Assembly: GCA_022457155.1 (NCBI GenBank)
Contig: JAJGOT010000114.1
Span: forward strand, 575,001 to 639,000
Origin: Cladopsammia gracilis
Taxonomy: Eukaryota; Cnidaria; Anthozoa; Scleractinia; Dendrophylliidae
Length of the DNA: 64,000 bases
Direction of reading: 5' to 3'
A program made the position numbers and the translations under genes. Below, piece by piece: positions 11,023 to 22,152 of this stretch. The stretch's first letter is position 1, and every line of letters starts with the position of its first letter. The notes beneath the pieces were generated by a model. It had not been told where the DNA came from and did not search any database. It worked only from the letters and a program-made list of their open reading frames with translations.

Positions 11023-11419
11023 TTTTCCAAAGGCTCAACTGAAAACTTAAGTCCTTGGTCATGTTTTTATCCTGGAATTGTCGCATTAATCGACTTTTAA
11101 ACATCCGGAACCAGGTCTATAATTTGCTACCAAGGAATTAAAAACATCCAATTTAGGCAGATTATATACAGACTTATTGTCAAGTTAGAAGTACATTGAC
11201 CTTCCGCTAAGAAGAGCATGAATAATTTTAGGTTTTATTTTAGAAGCCATGAATTGCATTTTAAGATTAAAGATTATGCATTTGTGTGTAAATGAACATG
11301 ACTTGCAAACTACAATGACATATGTATGGTAAGTTCTGTTCACTGTCCACACAAACTAATTTAAGCTTTAAATTAACAATAAAAATTATGATATCAAGTA
11401 TAGCATGTTTCTTTTTCCA

Positions 11420-12055
11420 TTAACCCTTTAAGCCCCGAGGAAAATCCCCTATTCTTCAAACTGGTAGCTAAAAACACTATGACCATGTATGATATACCAT
11501 TTGAAAGGTTTTGATGAGTACAATTCATAACTTATGTCATCGTGTTCGAAGAACGCAATTCTAATTTCGTGTTGGTTGCCCTGTGTCTTGCATGCAGTTA
11601 AATTTGAGATTTTTTGGTGTCCGGTCTTCCAAATGGCCACCCCTATTGCTTTTTTTCAGGGGCTCATTCCCGCCGGAAATTCCTTTCAACTAGTTTCCAT
11701 AATCTCCGATTACTGCTAGTTTTAAATGGAGGAAGTTATGGCTTTGATAGAAATGGGTTTAAAACGTAAAAATAAAAACGTTTTAAACTTTAGCAAAGTC
11801 CTAGTCTTCATACATTTTAGATAAACCCCCAAACTATACCTCATTTTGAAGCTCTCAGTAAGTGGAATAACACGGGTTTCATCTTAGAGCACATGTGCAT
11901 TAAATGTTTGGGGTGGTCAATCACATCACATAGATTTATGTGTTCAATGGGTAGACAAGACCATTTTGATGACCAAAATTCATTGAATTTAACCAGATAG
12001 TGAACAAGTTATGTGATTATAAGCAATATGGCGCTATCAGGGCTTAAAGGGTTCA
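11420..12055. mobile_element. piggyBac-like MITE, second family (TTAACCCTTTAAGCCC ends)
   Basis: The left end TTAACCCTTTAAGCCCCGA and right end ATCAGGGCTTAAAGGGTTCA are inverted copies, 635 bases apart. The right TTAA is mutated to TTCA. An inverted fragment of its interior (GGAATTTCCGGCGGAAATGA region) recurs at about 59600-59770. The reading frames at 11449-11719 lie entirely inside this element and are not called as genes. Confidence 0.65.
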
Positions 12056-12657
12056 ACTAGATAGAAATACATAAGTGAAAAGCATGCATGTATGATATAA
12101 TATTTATGTCAAAAGCGTGCGTGAGATAGTGCTCTCTTTCTATTTAAGAGTTAAACTTGCAACAGCTTTAAAATTGTATTTCTGCTATATTGTACAACAT
12201 GCCTTGAGTTAGGTAAACATGTATAAGTTTAATGACTAGTGCCGCTCTGCAAATTAAAATTACCCTACATCGCATTGCTCTTTAGTTTGCCATTAGATTT
12301 CAGTTCAATCCTTAAGCCTTAATCACTCACTAGAGTGGCCTAACTCAAAATAAAATAAACAATAAACATTTTATTTTGTAACATACTGAAACAATCAATA
12401 AAATAGGGAAGTACTGCTCATTTGCTTTCATTTGAATGGTCATATCATAGGATTTAATCCAAACACTAAAACGTTAGAACTGCCGAACACAACTTTAGAG
12501 ATATATGGCTAACTGAATGTTAGTTTAATTATGCACAATATTCCAGGAAGGATGACTTCTCAGTGATCTTTGGTTTTTTTTTTAATTGTGCCCCTCCATT
12601 TCCAACAAATGCCCCAGGGATTAATCGAAAAGAATAGTGAATAGAGAATAGGCAGAT

Positions 12658-13095
12658 CAGGGCCGTAGCCAGCCTTGAAAACCTGGGGAGGAGGGGGGGG
12701 GGGGGGGCACAAATGTTTCAGACCCAATGGATGGGCTTCTGTCCGTCCTTTCTAGGGGGGTCTGGGGGCACGCACCCCAAAACTTTTTTGAAAATGAAAC
12801 ACCAGAAACTGCATTTTCCAGCATTCTGGGCTTTTAAATTTTAAGCTTTTGACAGATGAAAACTCTTTCTAAACTTGCATTTATTTATACAAAGCACAGC
12901 ACATTTCCATGATCCAAAAAGGCTTAGTGAAGTAATTACACATGATCACACAACATCAACATCTTAATTTCCATAGATTTTTGTTATATAATTTCCCAAT
13001 AAAATTCTAATGATAGTTGATTTATTTTATATATATCATATATATCATTTCACATCCACTCCTTTCACGGGAACATATGAACCTACAATTGACCC

Positions 13096-13130
<35 letters not shown>

Positions 13131-13405
13131 AGAGCATCGCACCGGTATCGCGAGGTCACGGGTTCGAACCCCGTTGAAGTCCTGAATTTTTTTCAGGCTT
13201 CTTTTTGCAATTGCTTAAATTGCGTTCACAACTGCGAGGATCATTCTTCATTTGATTTGGAACCACAACAGTTGAACAGTCAATTCATTAGTACTTTCTG
13301 CACTGTCTCAGCAAACCAATGAATATTGAAAAAAAGTAAAACACTTCAGAATGTCAATTATGAAACAAAAAACTAGGGGGGGGGGCTCCCCTTGCTATGG
13401 CCCTG
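12658..13405. mobile_element. hAT-like MITE with 5-bp target duplication, containing a tRNA-like gene
   Basis: Ends CAGGGCCGTAGCCA and its degenerate complement GCTATGGCCCTG, flanked on both sides by CAGAT (12653-12657 and 13406-13410). Five-base duplications are known for the hAT5 branch of the hAT superfamily. A G-run is at about 12691-12708 and G-runs occur near the right end. The tRNA-like sequence at 13111 lies inside. Confidence 0.7.
13111..13182 (+). tRNA. tRNA-Thr(GGT)-like gene or tRNA-derived sequence
   Basis: 72 bases fold as a cloverleaf: acceptor GGCTTCA with TGAAGTC, D arm GCTC-AGTTGGTA-GAGC, T arm ACGGG-TTCGAAC-CCCGT. The anticodon arm TCGCA-CCGGTAT-CGCGA reads GGT (Thr), but has C rather than U at position 33 and an A-C mismatch closing the loop. 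It is therefore either a divergent tRNA or a pseudogene. It is followed by a small hairpin (CCTGAA...TTCAGG) with a T-run resembling a Pol III stop. It lies inside the MITE at 12658-13405. Confidence 0.6.
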
Positions 13406-15279
13406 CAGATTCAGTGCACTGTTAAAGATGGAAGTGTGGGGGGTGAGGGAGGACAAGAGGGGTGTGGTTAGGGTTAGTGGCTTGCAATAATTACCAGCAT
13501 TTGCCATCACTTATAGTTTGATGCATCAATACTACCATTCTTTATCAGTTGTTGCTACAATAATGGTATCAAACAAATGCCCAGAACTAACAGATTACCA
13601 TAGCAACAATACCGTAAAATTCCCGAAAATAGGCCCCGGGGCTTATATTTTTCAATGCACCATTTATTAATTGTGCATTGTTTTTTTCAAATATTTATTT
13701 GGAAATCAGATCAATGGACAAAAAAGGAAAGTGACTAAGCAAGATCTTTGTTTACATTTAGTATTTCAAAACATATGTTCAGAAGTTGCAATATCGTTCT
13801 ATTTTTTTCGCTGAAAACTAAATCTAGCTATATATAAACAACAGACAACAGCACAAGCAAAGATTGCAAGATATTAAAAGTGAACATGAAAGATAATATA
13901 CGATTTATATGTTGGTCGAATTCAAAACCACAACTGAAATAGCGGCATGCATCTTACAGCATACGTGATCTCACCTCGAAAACAATCCGAACAGCACCAG
14001 TTTATAGATTGGTCTTGGCAAGTCTACAAAATATTAAATGTTAAAGAAAACCATCCAGATCAGCTAAAATTTGTTTTGACTTCGCAAATAGTGTTTAAAA
14101 ACAACTTCAGACTTTACATACAGGCTCAAATGTAATTGACAACTTCGCAACGTAGTATCAAATTCCCCAACGAACTTGGCAACTGGAGCGGCCAAAGTAA
14201 GCTGAAATCCACTGTAACTGAATACTTTAATCCCTCCTTGCCTGGACGGTGGGGCATTTGACGCTCTGTGAAGCCCTGCACGGTGGGGCATTTGACCGTA
14301 TAAACTGCCCACATAGTGGGGCATTTGCCAATTTTTTTTAAAAAAAAGTCAAATGCCCGGGGGTTTGCCCGGGGGGGGCGGTCTTGGAATTGACTGGTAC
14401 ATTAGGATTGCAAGCCTTCATTAAATTTTCTTTTGTCAGTATTTTCCTTATAAATTGTTACTTATAAAAGTGACCTTAGGGAAGCATTCCAGTACAAAAT
14501 ACTACAGCATTGCAATTTCTAATGTGTTTTTAAACAACTCCAATTTGGAAGATTAAAAAGAGCGTTAAATTGGGTTCCTTCTGCATGTACTGGAGCACAT
14601 ATTACGTAAAACAAAAGGAACAAAGAACGACAATAATACAAATGCAAAACAAGACCAAAAATACAATACCTCACAAACAATAGAAGACAATGAGTGGTTC
14701 ATGGTTACTGGTACATGCAGAAAGACCCTTAAATTGTTGCTGTAAAGACATTTGTCTAGAAGTTCGCTCCGGCGGTTACACCGGCAATTTAATAAGCTTA
14801 AGCTTTATAAGCTTAATTAAGCTTATATATGGTTGAAAAGGCCTCTTGCTCAAGAGGACAAAAATTGATGCTGAAATGGTTAACCATGCATATGCATCAC
14901 GAGGGCATATTGTATACAGCATAAAAAGAGGAGAGCAAGAGACCTTAGGAATGATTAAGAGCCTTCGAGTAAGGGGCCCTTTATATACTTATAAGAAAAC
15001 ATTTTTCTTACCTTGTTCCGTTGTAGCTCTGTTTTCCACTTTCATCGAAGGAACCGCTGGTTGATAGAACTAAAGTCGCTTAGGATCAGATCGAGGCTTT
15101 TTTTTGACCGTGCCTTTCGCGGGCGCGAAAATAGAAGAGGAATATTTCACCATACTTCGCCATTTGAAAGTAAAATCGTACTAAAAGGGACTAAATTTTC
15201 GGTTCCGGTGAGCTCTGTATTTTTTTGGGTGGATATGTGGGACTCTGAAACGCTTGGACTCTAAAACTCGTACCCTATA
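13406..15279. other. Intergenic, no gene recognised; GGGGCATTTG repeats
   Basis: AT-rich sequence. At 14240-14380 the motif GTGGGGCATTTG occurs three times and then appears inverted as CAAATGCCCGGGGG, suggesting one end of an element also represented near 51640-52030. Reading frames at 13947, 14064 and 14846 show no domain signature. Confidence 0.5.
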
Positions 15280-15560
15280 CCAGACTACGTTCAGCTGCAT
15301 TTTGCAAATCTATTCTAGACTAGGCACAAAAGTCCCTACCCTATCCCAGATTCCCTATTTTTTCTATCTTTATATACCACTGATCAGTTTCCCGGCAAAT
15401 GATACCCTATTCTAGACCAAAACTCTCTGATTTCTATACTATATCCCAGACTAAACTGCTTGAAAACATACCCTTCACGGAGGCACATACCCATATAGCT
15501 TATACAGATCCATATATGAGAGTACCGCTCCCCCCCCCCCCCCCCCTCCCTCGGGGGGGG
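15280..15560. repeat. CCCTATTCTAGACC-type dispersed repeat, copy 1
   Basis: Contains several versions of ACCCTATTCTAGACCAAAA, the segment CCCAGACTAAACTGC, and ends in a C-run/G-run at 15530-15560. A second copy at about 62590-62966 has the same order and also ends in a C-run. Confidence 0.7.
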
Positions 15561-15570
15561 GGAGGGGGCA

Positions 15571-16120
15571 TACATCGCTTCAAATTCAATAAAAGCTCCA
15601 ATTTAAACACGTTTATTTTGAAGTTTGGCTAAGAAAACAATCCTTGCAACCAAACCAGGCAAGCGATTTTTAAGCTTGAATATTCCCACTGGCCCATGAT
15701 GCAGCATTCTGCTTAAAAAGGGCTTAAGTATGGCATACATTTAAGGGGTGTATACATCGCTTCAAATTCAATAAAAGCTCCAATTTAAACACGTTTATTT
15801 TGAAGTTTGGCTATGAAAACAATCCTTGCAACCAAAACAGACAAGCGATTTTTAAGCTTGAATATTCCCACTGGCCCATGATGCAGCATTCTGCTTAAAA
15901 AGGGCTTAAGTATGGCATACATTTAAGGGGTGTATACATCGCTTCAAATTCAATAAAAGCTCATATTTAAACACGTTTATTTTAAAGTTTGGCTATGAAA
16001 ACAACGGCCTTGCAACCAAAACAGACGAGCGATTTTCAGTAACCTTGAATATTCCCACTGGCCCATGATGCAGCATTTTGCTTAAAAAGGGCTTAAGTAT
16101 GGTATACATTTAAGGGGAGT
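15571..16120. repeat. 182-bp tandem repeat, three units
   Basis: Units begin TACATCGCTTCAAATTC at 15571, 15753 and 15935, a constant 182-base period. Each includes AAACACGTTTATTTT and GGCCCATGATGCAGC. Units 1 and 2 are nearly identical; unit 3 carries small insertions. No coding frame is conserved. Confidence 0.9.
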
Positions 16121-16753
16121 ATGGTGTAAATTTGCAGTTTAAACCACTTGGATATCCATCACAGCAATTACTAGCGAAATATCGAGTTGAAACTCGAATA
16201 AAAATGTCATATTATATCTGCGCGCTGACCATGTATTATCGTTTATTTATGTTATATTTTCCGCGAGAACAATTTCCTTAATTTCATTCATAAAAGAACA
16301 GTACTGTTGGGCAATACTGTTAGGCAAACAGTTTACCTTGTCAAAAACTAATTTTATTGGTTAGTATTACTCGTCAAAACAAAAAATACCAGCTGGAATA
16401 ATAAAAATAGCATGTGAGCTAATCAACCTGTCGCTTAACCAGCTTCTGCAAACGCTTATTAAATATGTAACTGCGTTAAAAAACTACATGTTTTCGAGTT
16501 ATAACCTGCTTTGTAGCGTCCTTAAGCTGTCTTTGAAATGGAAAATTCTCAAACTACGAGACAAACGACCAGCAGAAAGGACACACCTTTGCCTGCGAAG
16601 GGTAGGTTAAAACCGCATGGGATTTTTTTTATATTAAATTGTCATCGCAGCTAGGAGAATGCACAACACGCGTCAAATTCTTTCGCCTTAATGTCGTTAC
16701 TTGGAAGCGGTGAAAATTTATGTTTATGAGCCGAAGCGGTGTTGAAACAACAG

Positions 16754-17018
16754 AACTGTACTGTCCACCTTGTTTAAAAGCGTCCTTCACAAGTACTTGG
16801 ATGAGAAGATTCTACAAGGGTCCGGTGAACTGAACATTCTAATACAACGGCTTACAGCTAAAACAAATTTGGTTAATTCCTGGAAGCGATTGCAGCTATT
16901 ACATAAATTGATCGGGAATATTCATGCAGTGGAATACAAATCAACTCGACGAAGGAACCATTACTTCAAAGAGGCCACAACCTTAAACAAAGACATTGAT
17001 CACCTGTTCGGTTCGTAA
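16754..17018 (+). CDS. Unrecognised small reading frame upstream of CYSTM paralogue 1
   Basis: An open frame reads LSTLFKSVLHKYLDEKILQG and onward for about 85 residues, ending DIDHLFGS and TAA. It is predicted mostly helical with Lys/Arg/Leu, and has no ATG. A candidate upstream start exon (MENSQTTRQTTSRKDTPLPA, 16538-16601) ends at GTAGGT, but its phase does not match the CAG acceptor before 16754. It is either part of an unrecognised gene or chance. No family could be recognised. Confidence 0.3.
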
Positions 17019-17101
17019 CAACACTGAATTTCGCGGCCGAGTTAAGTTTGGACTTCTGCATAGCGCGTTGCCTTTCCATTAACACTCGGGGTGAAATCAT
17101 C

Positions 17102-17389
17102 ATGAGCTATTACCAACAACCTTCTTTTCAACCACCACACTACTATCCATCTGGAGAATCTGGAAGTGCCCCTTTCCAAAGTGAATTCCCTCCGAACGGG
17201 TCGCCGAATGTTGGGGTGTACACCGATCAGCCATACCAGCCGTATCCAATGATGGCTCCACAAACTACAATCTTTGTTTACGATGATTATCCCTATTTTC
17301 GCCAGAAGGAAGAAAGCTTGTTAGCAGCGTTATGTGCAGCTTGTTTGTGTTGTTGGCTGTTGCCGCCATTTCCTTCATGGCATTATTAA
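17102..17389 (+). CDS. CYSTM-type cysteine-rich small membrane-associated protein, paralogue 1
   Basis: 95 codons with no intron. The start MSYYQQPSFQPPHYYPSG was chosen over an upstream in-frame ATG at 17048, because it matches the start style of the paralogue at 56688 (MSYPTAPPPYNP). The first two thirds are Pro/Tyr/Gln-rich. They are followed by the conserved block QTTIFVYDDYPYF, comparable to the KT-VYVxxDQ block of CYSTM1 proteins, and then the cysteine cluster LCAACLCCWLL. CYSTM proteins are small tail-anchored or palmitoylated membrane proteins linked to stress tolerance in plants and fungi; the animal function is unclear. The tail PPFPSWHY after the cysteine block differs from the paralogue. 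Confidence 0.75.
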   Translation: MSYYQQPSFQPPHYYPSGESGSAPFQSEFPPNGSPNVGVYTDQPYQPYPMMAPQTTIFVYDDYPYFRQKEESLLAALCAACLCCWLLPPFPSWHY

Positions 17390-17579
17390 TTCACGGGGTA
17401 AAATTCGCTCGATCCCACGACAGAAGCGACATAAAAAAAGGCAGAATAATGGCCCGATGTTGGTGACAGAACCCAACATTGTGCAAATCAAGAGGAGATC
17501 AAGCCAACGCTGAAAAATGTGTGACCGTATTTCCTAACGAATATTAACACTTCCAATCGGCAATTCAGAAGTGTCGAGA

Positions 17580-17585
17580 AATAAA
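17580..17585 (+). terminator. Candidate poly(A) signal for CYSTM paralogue 1
   Basis: AATAAA about 190 bases after the TAA stop of the gene at 17102. It is the first canonical hexamer downstream; usage is inferred. Confidence 0.4.
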
Positions 17586-18064
17586 TTTTCTCGGCTAGTC
17601 AACAGCAAGGCAAGAGTTAGTTTCAGCGATCAGAAAGTGAAGGTTTCTGTAATATTTAATATGGTTAAACTTATCCGATTAACATATTCATTTGAACATT
17701 TTTAGTAAAATTTGTACTAATTTGAAATTTTGACATATTGACATTCAGTTAGCTGATAAAGGTTACAAAAGAAAAAAATCACGCTTTAATTATTATTAAA
17801 TTTCACAGACGTTTTTCACGGGTTAACCTTTTTATTGGTCAGTCGCTAAAATCAGTTAGCTAAGGGTTTAGTTAAACGCTTAGTTATAGGTACACTATAA
17901 CAGTAACAACAGTTTTTTTTTTTATTTACAAACTGATCTTATTTGCATCCCAATTTTAATATAATATTCACGAACACCCAGCAGGGAATGTTCACGAAAA
18001 CGCTTGGAACGGCGTTGTGCTGTTTCTCCATATCATTTTAGTTCCTTTTAAAGAAACTGTTATA

Positions 18065-18454
18065 CCTGTCAACTTTTTCCGAGTGATAGGCGTGAGAATT
18101 TTTTAGTGGGAGTGCCAGGATTTCCGAAGGCGACCCGACCAAATCCGAACAGAACCCGATCTATTCCGAAGATGTCCGAAGTTGTCCAAAGATGTTCCAA
18201 AGAATTCCGCGGAAGTTTCCATGGACCTCGGACCTCTGTAATTGTAATGTTCAGAACGATAATAACCTACAAAAAGGTGCCATATTTTCATGAACGTAAC
18301 TACATTTTTAATTGGATCATGCGATCAGCTAAAGCTGATAGCTCAAATATGTAAGTCAGGCGTGAGAAATTGCTCCATAGGCGTGAGTAGGCGTGAGATC
18401 GGAGTTTTGGACTCGCAAGCGTGAGAGTCACGCCTAATGTGTGAACTTGGCAGG
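18065..18454. mobile_element. MITE with AGGCGTGAG motif repeats
   Basis: The left end ACCTGTCAACTTT...TAGGCGTGAG and right end GTCACGCCTAA...CTTGGCAGGT are inverted copies. AGGCGTGAG occurs four to five times inside. A CCGAA-rich stretch lies at 18120-18215. No coding content. Confidence 0.55.
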
Positions 18455-18575
18455 TCGCAAATACAGTTTTCGGTTCTTTTAGCTGGAAATCGAAGGGAAC
18501 CTTATCCTCTCAATTTACTAGCAGCTTACACTTTTCCGAGAATCCTAGCTGAACTTATTTCGTAACCAAAACGAT

Positions 18576-19123
18576 TAGGCCCTTAGCGATTATGCTAGTA
18601 AAAGTAGCATATTATGCTACTAGCAGTACCCGATTTTTTCCAAATTATGCTCAAAATTATGCTACTTTTTCTTAAAGTAAAGTTTCATGTCAGACCCCCC
18701 CCCCCCCCCCCCCCCGTCTTGCATTTGCTTTTGGTTGAGCGGATTCTGGCCTATCGGGCGGTTGTTCTTCTTCTCGCATCTGTAAGTTGCTCGACGCCAT
18801 TTTTTTTTGCCTGTGAAAGCGGAACTGGGACCGACGCAATATTCATTTCCGGTATGCCCAATCCTCCAGACGACGAGCGACGCAGTATTGCGGTAACCTT
18901 CTTCACCCTCCCCCAGACGAATGAAATAGACTGAACCATGGACAGAACTTGAAAATAATCAATCTTAGAGACCAAGCAAGTCATGACTCTGGTAATGTCC
19001 CCTTCCAAAAACTAAAAATATGCCGTGGCGGCTAGCAGTGCTACTTTTATAAAAAGTACAAAAATTATGCTCGTTTTTCCAAATTATGCCAAAAATTATG
19101 CTAGCACAATCGATAAGGGCCTA
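18576..19123. mobile_element. MITE with ATTATGCTA motif repeats
   Basis: Ends TTAGGCCCTTAGCGATT and its complement near AATCGATAAGGGCCTAA. ATTATGC recurs near both ends. It contains a C-run at about 18694-18715. The internal frames (18614-18934 plus, 18751-19008 minus) show no domain signature. Confidence 0.6.
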
Positions 19124-19326
19124 AAAACGACATTTTTTATACCCTCTGAAAACAAAGGGTGTCAAATTTCAAATTAGCAAAGGTTTGAGGCGATAATATT
19201 TTGCTAAAGAAAACTCTAGCTTCGGGTCTTATTAATTACAAAGTTTTCAGATCACTAAGGCTTCCGAACAGATTTTCAAGTGAAACGATTCTTTGCGTGC
19301 TCTTGGCGGTGTTTATGTAACCAATA

Positions 19327-19610
19327 GAGCAGTTTTCAATCGAGTGTCAAAAGTAATTACACAATTGCTTTGGTTTTTCATTGTTACGCTTTGTGATTGG
19401 CTAACAAATCTCGCGCCACTTTCTCGACCAATCAGAAGTAAAACCAAAACCAATCGTGACTTGCTCGCACGCGTTTTCCCGGGCTTGGCGCCGCCGACAT
19501 GTAATTGCTTCGAGCTCTGATTGGTTCATTGGATTGTTTACGACTGCTGTGATTGGTCAGAGTAATTACTTTGGTTTTGGTTCAGTACCACACTCAATTG
19601 AAAACTGCTC
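19327..19610 (+). mobile_element. CCAAT-rich TA-flanked MITE, full-length copy
   Basis: Ends GAGCAGTTTTCAATCGAGTGTC and CACTCAATTGAAAACTGCTC, flanked by TA on both sides as in Tc1/mariner-type target duplication. Six CCAAT boxes (both orientations) lie inside: GTGATTGGCT, GACCAATCAG, AACCAATCGT, TGATTGGTTCATTGG and TGATTGGTCA. It encodes no protein. Confidence 0.8.
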
Positions 19611-19844
19611 TATAAAAGTAATGAATTAAAACCAGTAACTTAAAAACCCTCTAATATATCCCAAGATATACGCCGCATTGATATGAAGTGACATATAAAC
19701 ATTTTATTAAAATGAATGTCAAAACAGTTTTTAACATTGCGCTGAAAATATAACTGATTAGTCCAAACACAAAGCAGACAGCTAGCTAGTTTGGAAATTC
19801 ATAAACGTTTTTAGAAAGTTCTTAAAGTGAAAACTAACCAAATA

Positions 19845-20108
19845 GAGCGGTTTTCGATTGAGTGTCGAAAGTAATTTCGCGATTGCTTTTGTTTTGCATT
19901 TCTGCGCTTTGTGACTTTCTCAACCAATCAGAAGTAAAACCAAAACCAATCGTGACTTGCATGGACGGCATTTTCCCGCGCTTGGCGCCGGCTATTTGCT
20001 TAGAGTTCTGATTGGTTCATTGGATTGCCTGCGTCTGTTGTGATTGGTCACAGTGATGACAGTGATAGCTTTGGACTTGGTTTTACGACACTCAATTGAA
20101 AACTGCTC
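19845..20108 (+). mobile_element. CCAAT-rich TA-flanked MITE, second copy
   Basis: Same family as 19327, with ends GAGCGGTTTTCGATTGAGTG and CACTCAATTGAAAACTGCTC and TA flanks at 19843-19844 and 20109-20110. It is more diverged internally. Confidence 0.8.
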
Positions 20109-20110
20109 TA

Positions 20111-20288
20111 AATCGGTTTTCAGTTGAGTGTCGTAAAACCAAAGCAATTATTCTGGCCAATCACAACAGACACAGTTAAGGCAATGAACCAATCATAACT
20201 CAAAGCAAATACATGTAGTCGTCACCAAGTGCGGGAAAACGCTGCGAGAAAATCATACATAACGGTTGGCTTTCGTTTTACTTCTGAT
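20111..20288 (-). mobile_element. CCAAT-rich MITE, truncated copy in reverse orientation
   Basis: Starts TTTTCAGTTGAGTGTCGTAA and contains GGCCAATCACAAC and GAACCAATCATAAC in the opposite order to the previous copies. The far end is lost next to the foldback at 20299. Confidence 0.65.
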
Positions 20289-20298
20289 ATTTCGATAT

Positions 20299-20398
20299 TT
20301 GGCTCCGAGGCTTAGGAATAAAACAAAAGAAATCACATCGAGGTTCAGGGATGAATAATTTATTTCTTTTGTTTTATTCCCCTAAGCCTCGGAGCCAA
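20299..20398. mobile_element. Short foldback element
   Basis: TTGGCTCCGAGGCTTAGG and its complement CCTAAGCCTCGGAGCCAA enclose a loop. The arms extend through TAAAACAAAAGAAAT on both sides, about 38 bp each. Confidence 0.75.
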
Positions 20399-21498
20399 GT
20401 ATGAGTTTTAATATATCGGAATTGGTCTATTCGGTGCAGTGCACATAGGCACATGCATGTATTATGGTGGTATGGCTATAAATATTCAAAACCAGAGTAG
20501 AACACTCCTTTAATTTCTTGCTTAGTTTTCAGTGGAGCAGTGACAAAGGGAACGGCCCACCCACCCACAATTAAATTCGTGTGGGTCGTGTGATACTGCT
20601 ACCCTTAGCCAAGCTGTTCCAGCTCGGCTAAGACCGCTGATCAATATATTTCCCATATTTTATTTCAACTGAGCATGAATGAGAGTGTTATGTAATAGAT
20701 CGGATCGACATCTTCACCAAACTTGTCCCTAGGGTCTCTCTTCAGGGGACGGGAAGAAGAAAGATAGAAGGGTAGTTAACAGGAAAAATGGTTTATTCGG
20801 CTCTTATCGTCCATAATATTTTTAAGTAAGCTTTCCAGAAGATCACGTGACATGTCACGTAACCATTTTTAAAAAACGATTTTAAAGAAAACATCAGTGA
20901 ATAAAAAACTCTCCTGATGCAAATTATTTTTTTCCATCCCTTCCCATTTGGAATGACGTCCTTAATGTGTTCTACAAAACAATTGTGAGCACAAATTAAA
21001 GGTCATTTTTTTATCACACCTATACGTTAAGGCAAAAGAAACATCAAGATAAAAATTCAGGGAAATTTTCGTCCTGTTCTAAGCAATGTAGCTGAAGATA
21101 TAATTGTGTATCAACCATATCGTACACACGAGCAAATCATTTGTGAAAGGAAAGAAAAGTTTCCTGATTGAAAAAGCAGTCTGCCAAAATGTTGGCAAAT
21201 TGTTTACTCGATGTTAACACAGAACACCAGTATGTGGCAACAAGATTGCCACGAGAAGCAGCAGGAAACTTTTTTCTTTGTCATGTTAACTCACCGTGAA
21301 ACAAAATAATTACGCGTATCAGTTTCTAAATTTAAGATTTTATGGTATTTTGTTACGTGCCGTACATCATAAAATGTCCTTTTCGGAGGTTATTACCAGC
21401 AATTGGCAACTATTTTGTTTTGTTTTTTTTCTTTTGCAATCTCGAGCTCCTGTTTCAAGCGAAAAGAAGACATTTCGTCATTATCAGGTGACACAATA

Positions 21499-21890
21499 GG
21501 GCCATTTATACGGGAGAAAATAAGACGCGTCTTATCTAAGACGCGACTTAAATAAGACGCGAACTGATCGTATAAACAGTACAAAATAAGCATTCGTGTC
21601 TTATTTTAGACGCGACTTAAATAAGACGCGTCTTATCTTAGAACAGGGTTTTCAGCTGTTCTTATTTTGTCTGCGTCTTAAATAAGACGTGAACTTCCTC
21701 GTATAAATGCTTTTGCGTCCTAAATAAGACGTGAACAACAAGTGCGCCGTATCAAAAATAAGACGCGAACCATTTATATGTGATCTTCGCGTCTTATGTT
21801 GGACGCAAACGTATAAATGGTACACTTCGCATCTTATTTAAGTCGCGTCTTAGATAAGACGCGTCTTATTTTCTCCCGTATAAATGGCCC
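21499..21890. mobile_element. TA-flanked MITE built from AATAAGACGCG repeats
   Basis: Terminal inverted repeats of more than 50 bases begin GGGCCATTTATACGGGAGAA and end TTCTCCCGTATAAATGGCCC. TA flanks lie at 21497-21498 and 21891-21892. The interior contains at least ten copies of (A)ATAAGACGCG in both orientations, interspersed with GTATAAA. Confidence 0.8.
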
Positions 21891-22076
21891 TAATATTCTT
21901 GGAGTATTTCGGCAGCCTTGTCGAGGGGAGAGGGCTCTGGGAATGAGGTTGTCAACAAGGCAGATGTGTTTTCTGGTGAAATGTCATGCCCAGTCGTCGT
22001 CCTTTTATAAAGACAAGTTTTCACTATGTCTTGTCTCTAAGGTGCTTGATTTTACGGCTGGTCCTATCTTGTAGCG

Positions 22077-22152
22077 ATGTTCGGTGCCCTCGTCTCTTTG
22101 TTTCTGTCAAGCATCTGGTTGACAATCCACTTCCACGGCGTGCAAAGTAGTG
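22077..22152 (+). CDS. Mosaic gene exon 1: signal peptide
   Basis: ATG followed by FGALVSLFLSSIWLTIHFHG, a classic hydrophobic secretion signal, then VQSS and donor G|GTAAGTC at 22153. Phase 1 out, matching the phase-1 acceptor at 25129. It is the only in-frame start found upstream of the discoidin exon. Confidence 0.75.

Noticed and set aside
13017..13322. 101-residue frame containing HSSVGRASHRYREVTGSNPV
   Set aside because: This peptide is the translation of the tRNA-like sequence, a common spurious annotation.
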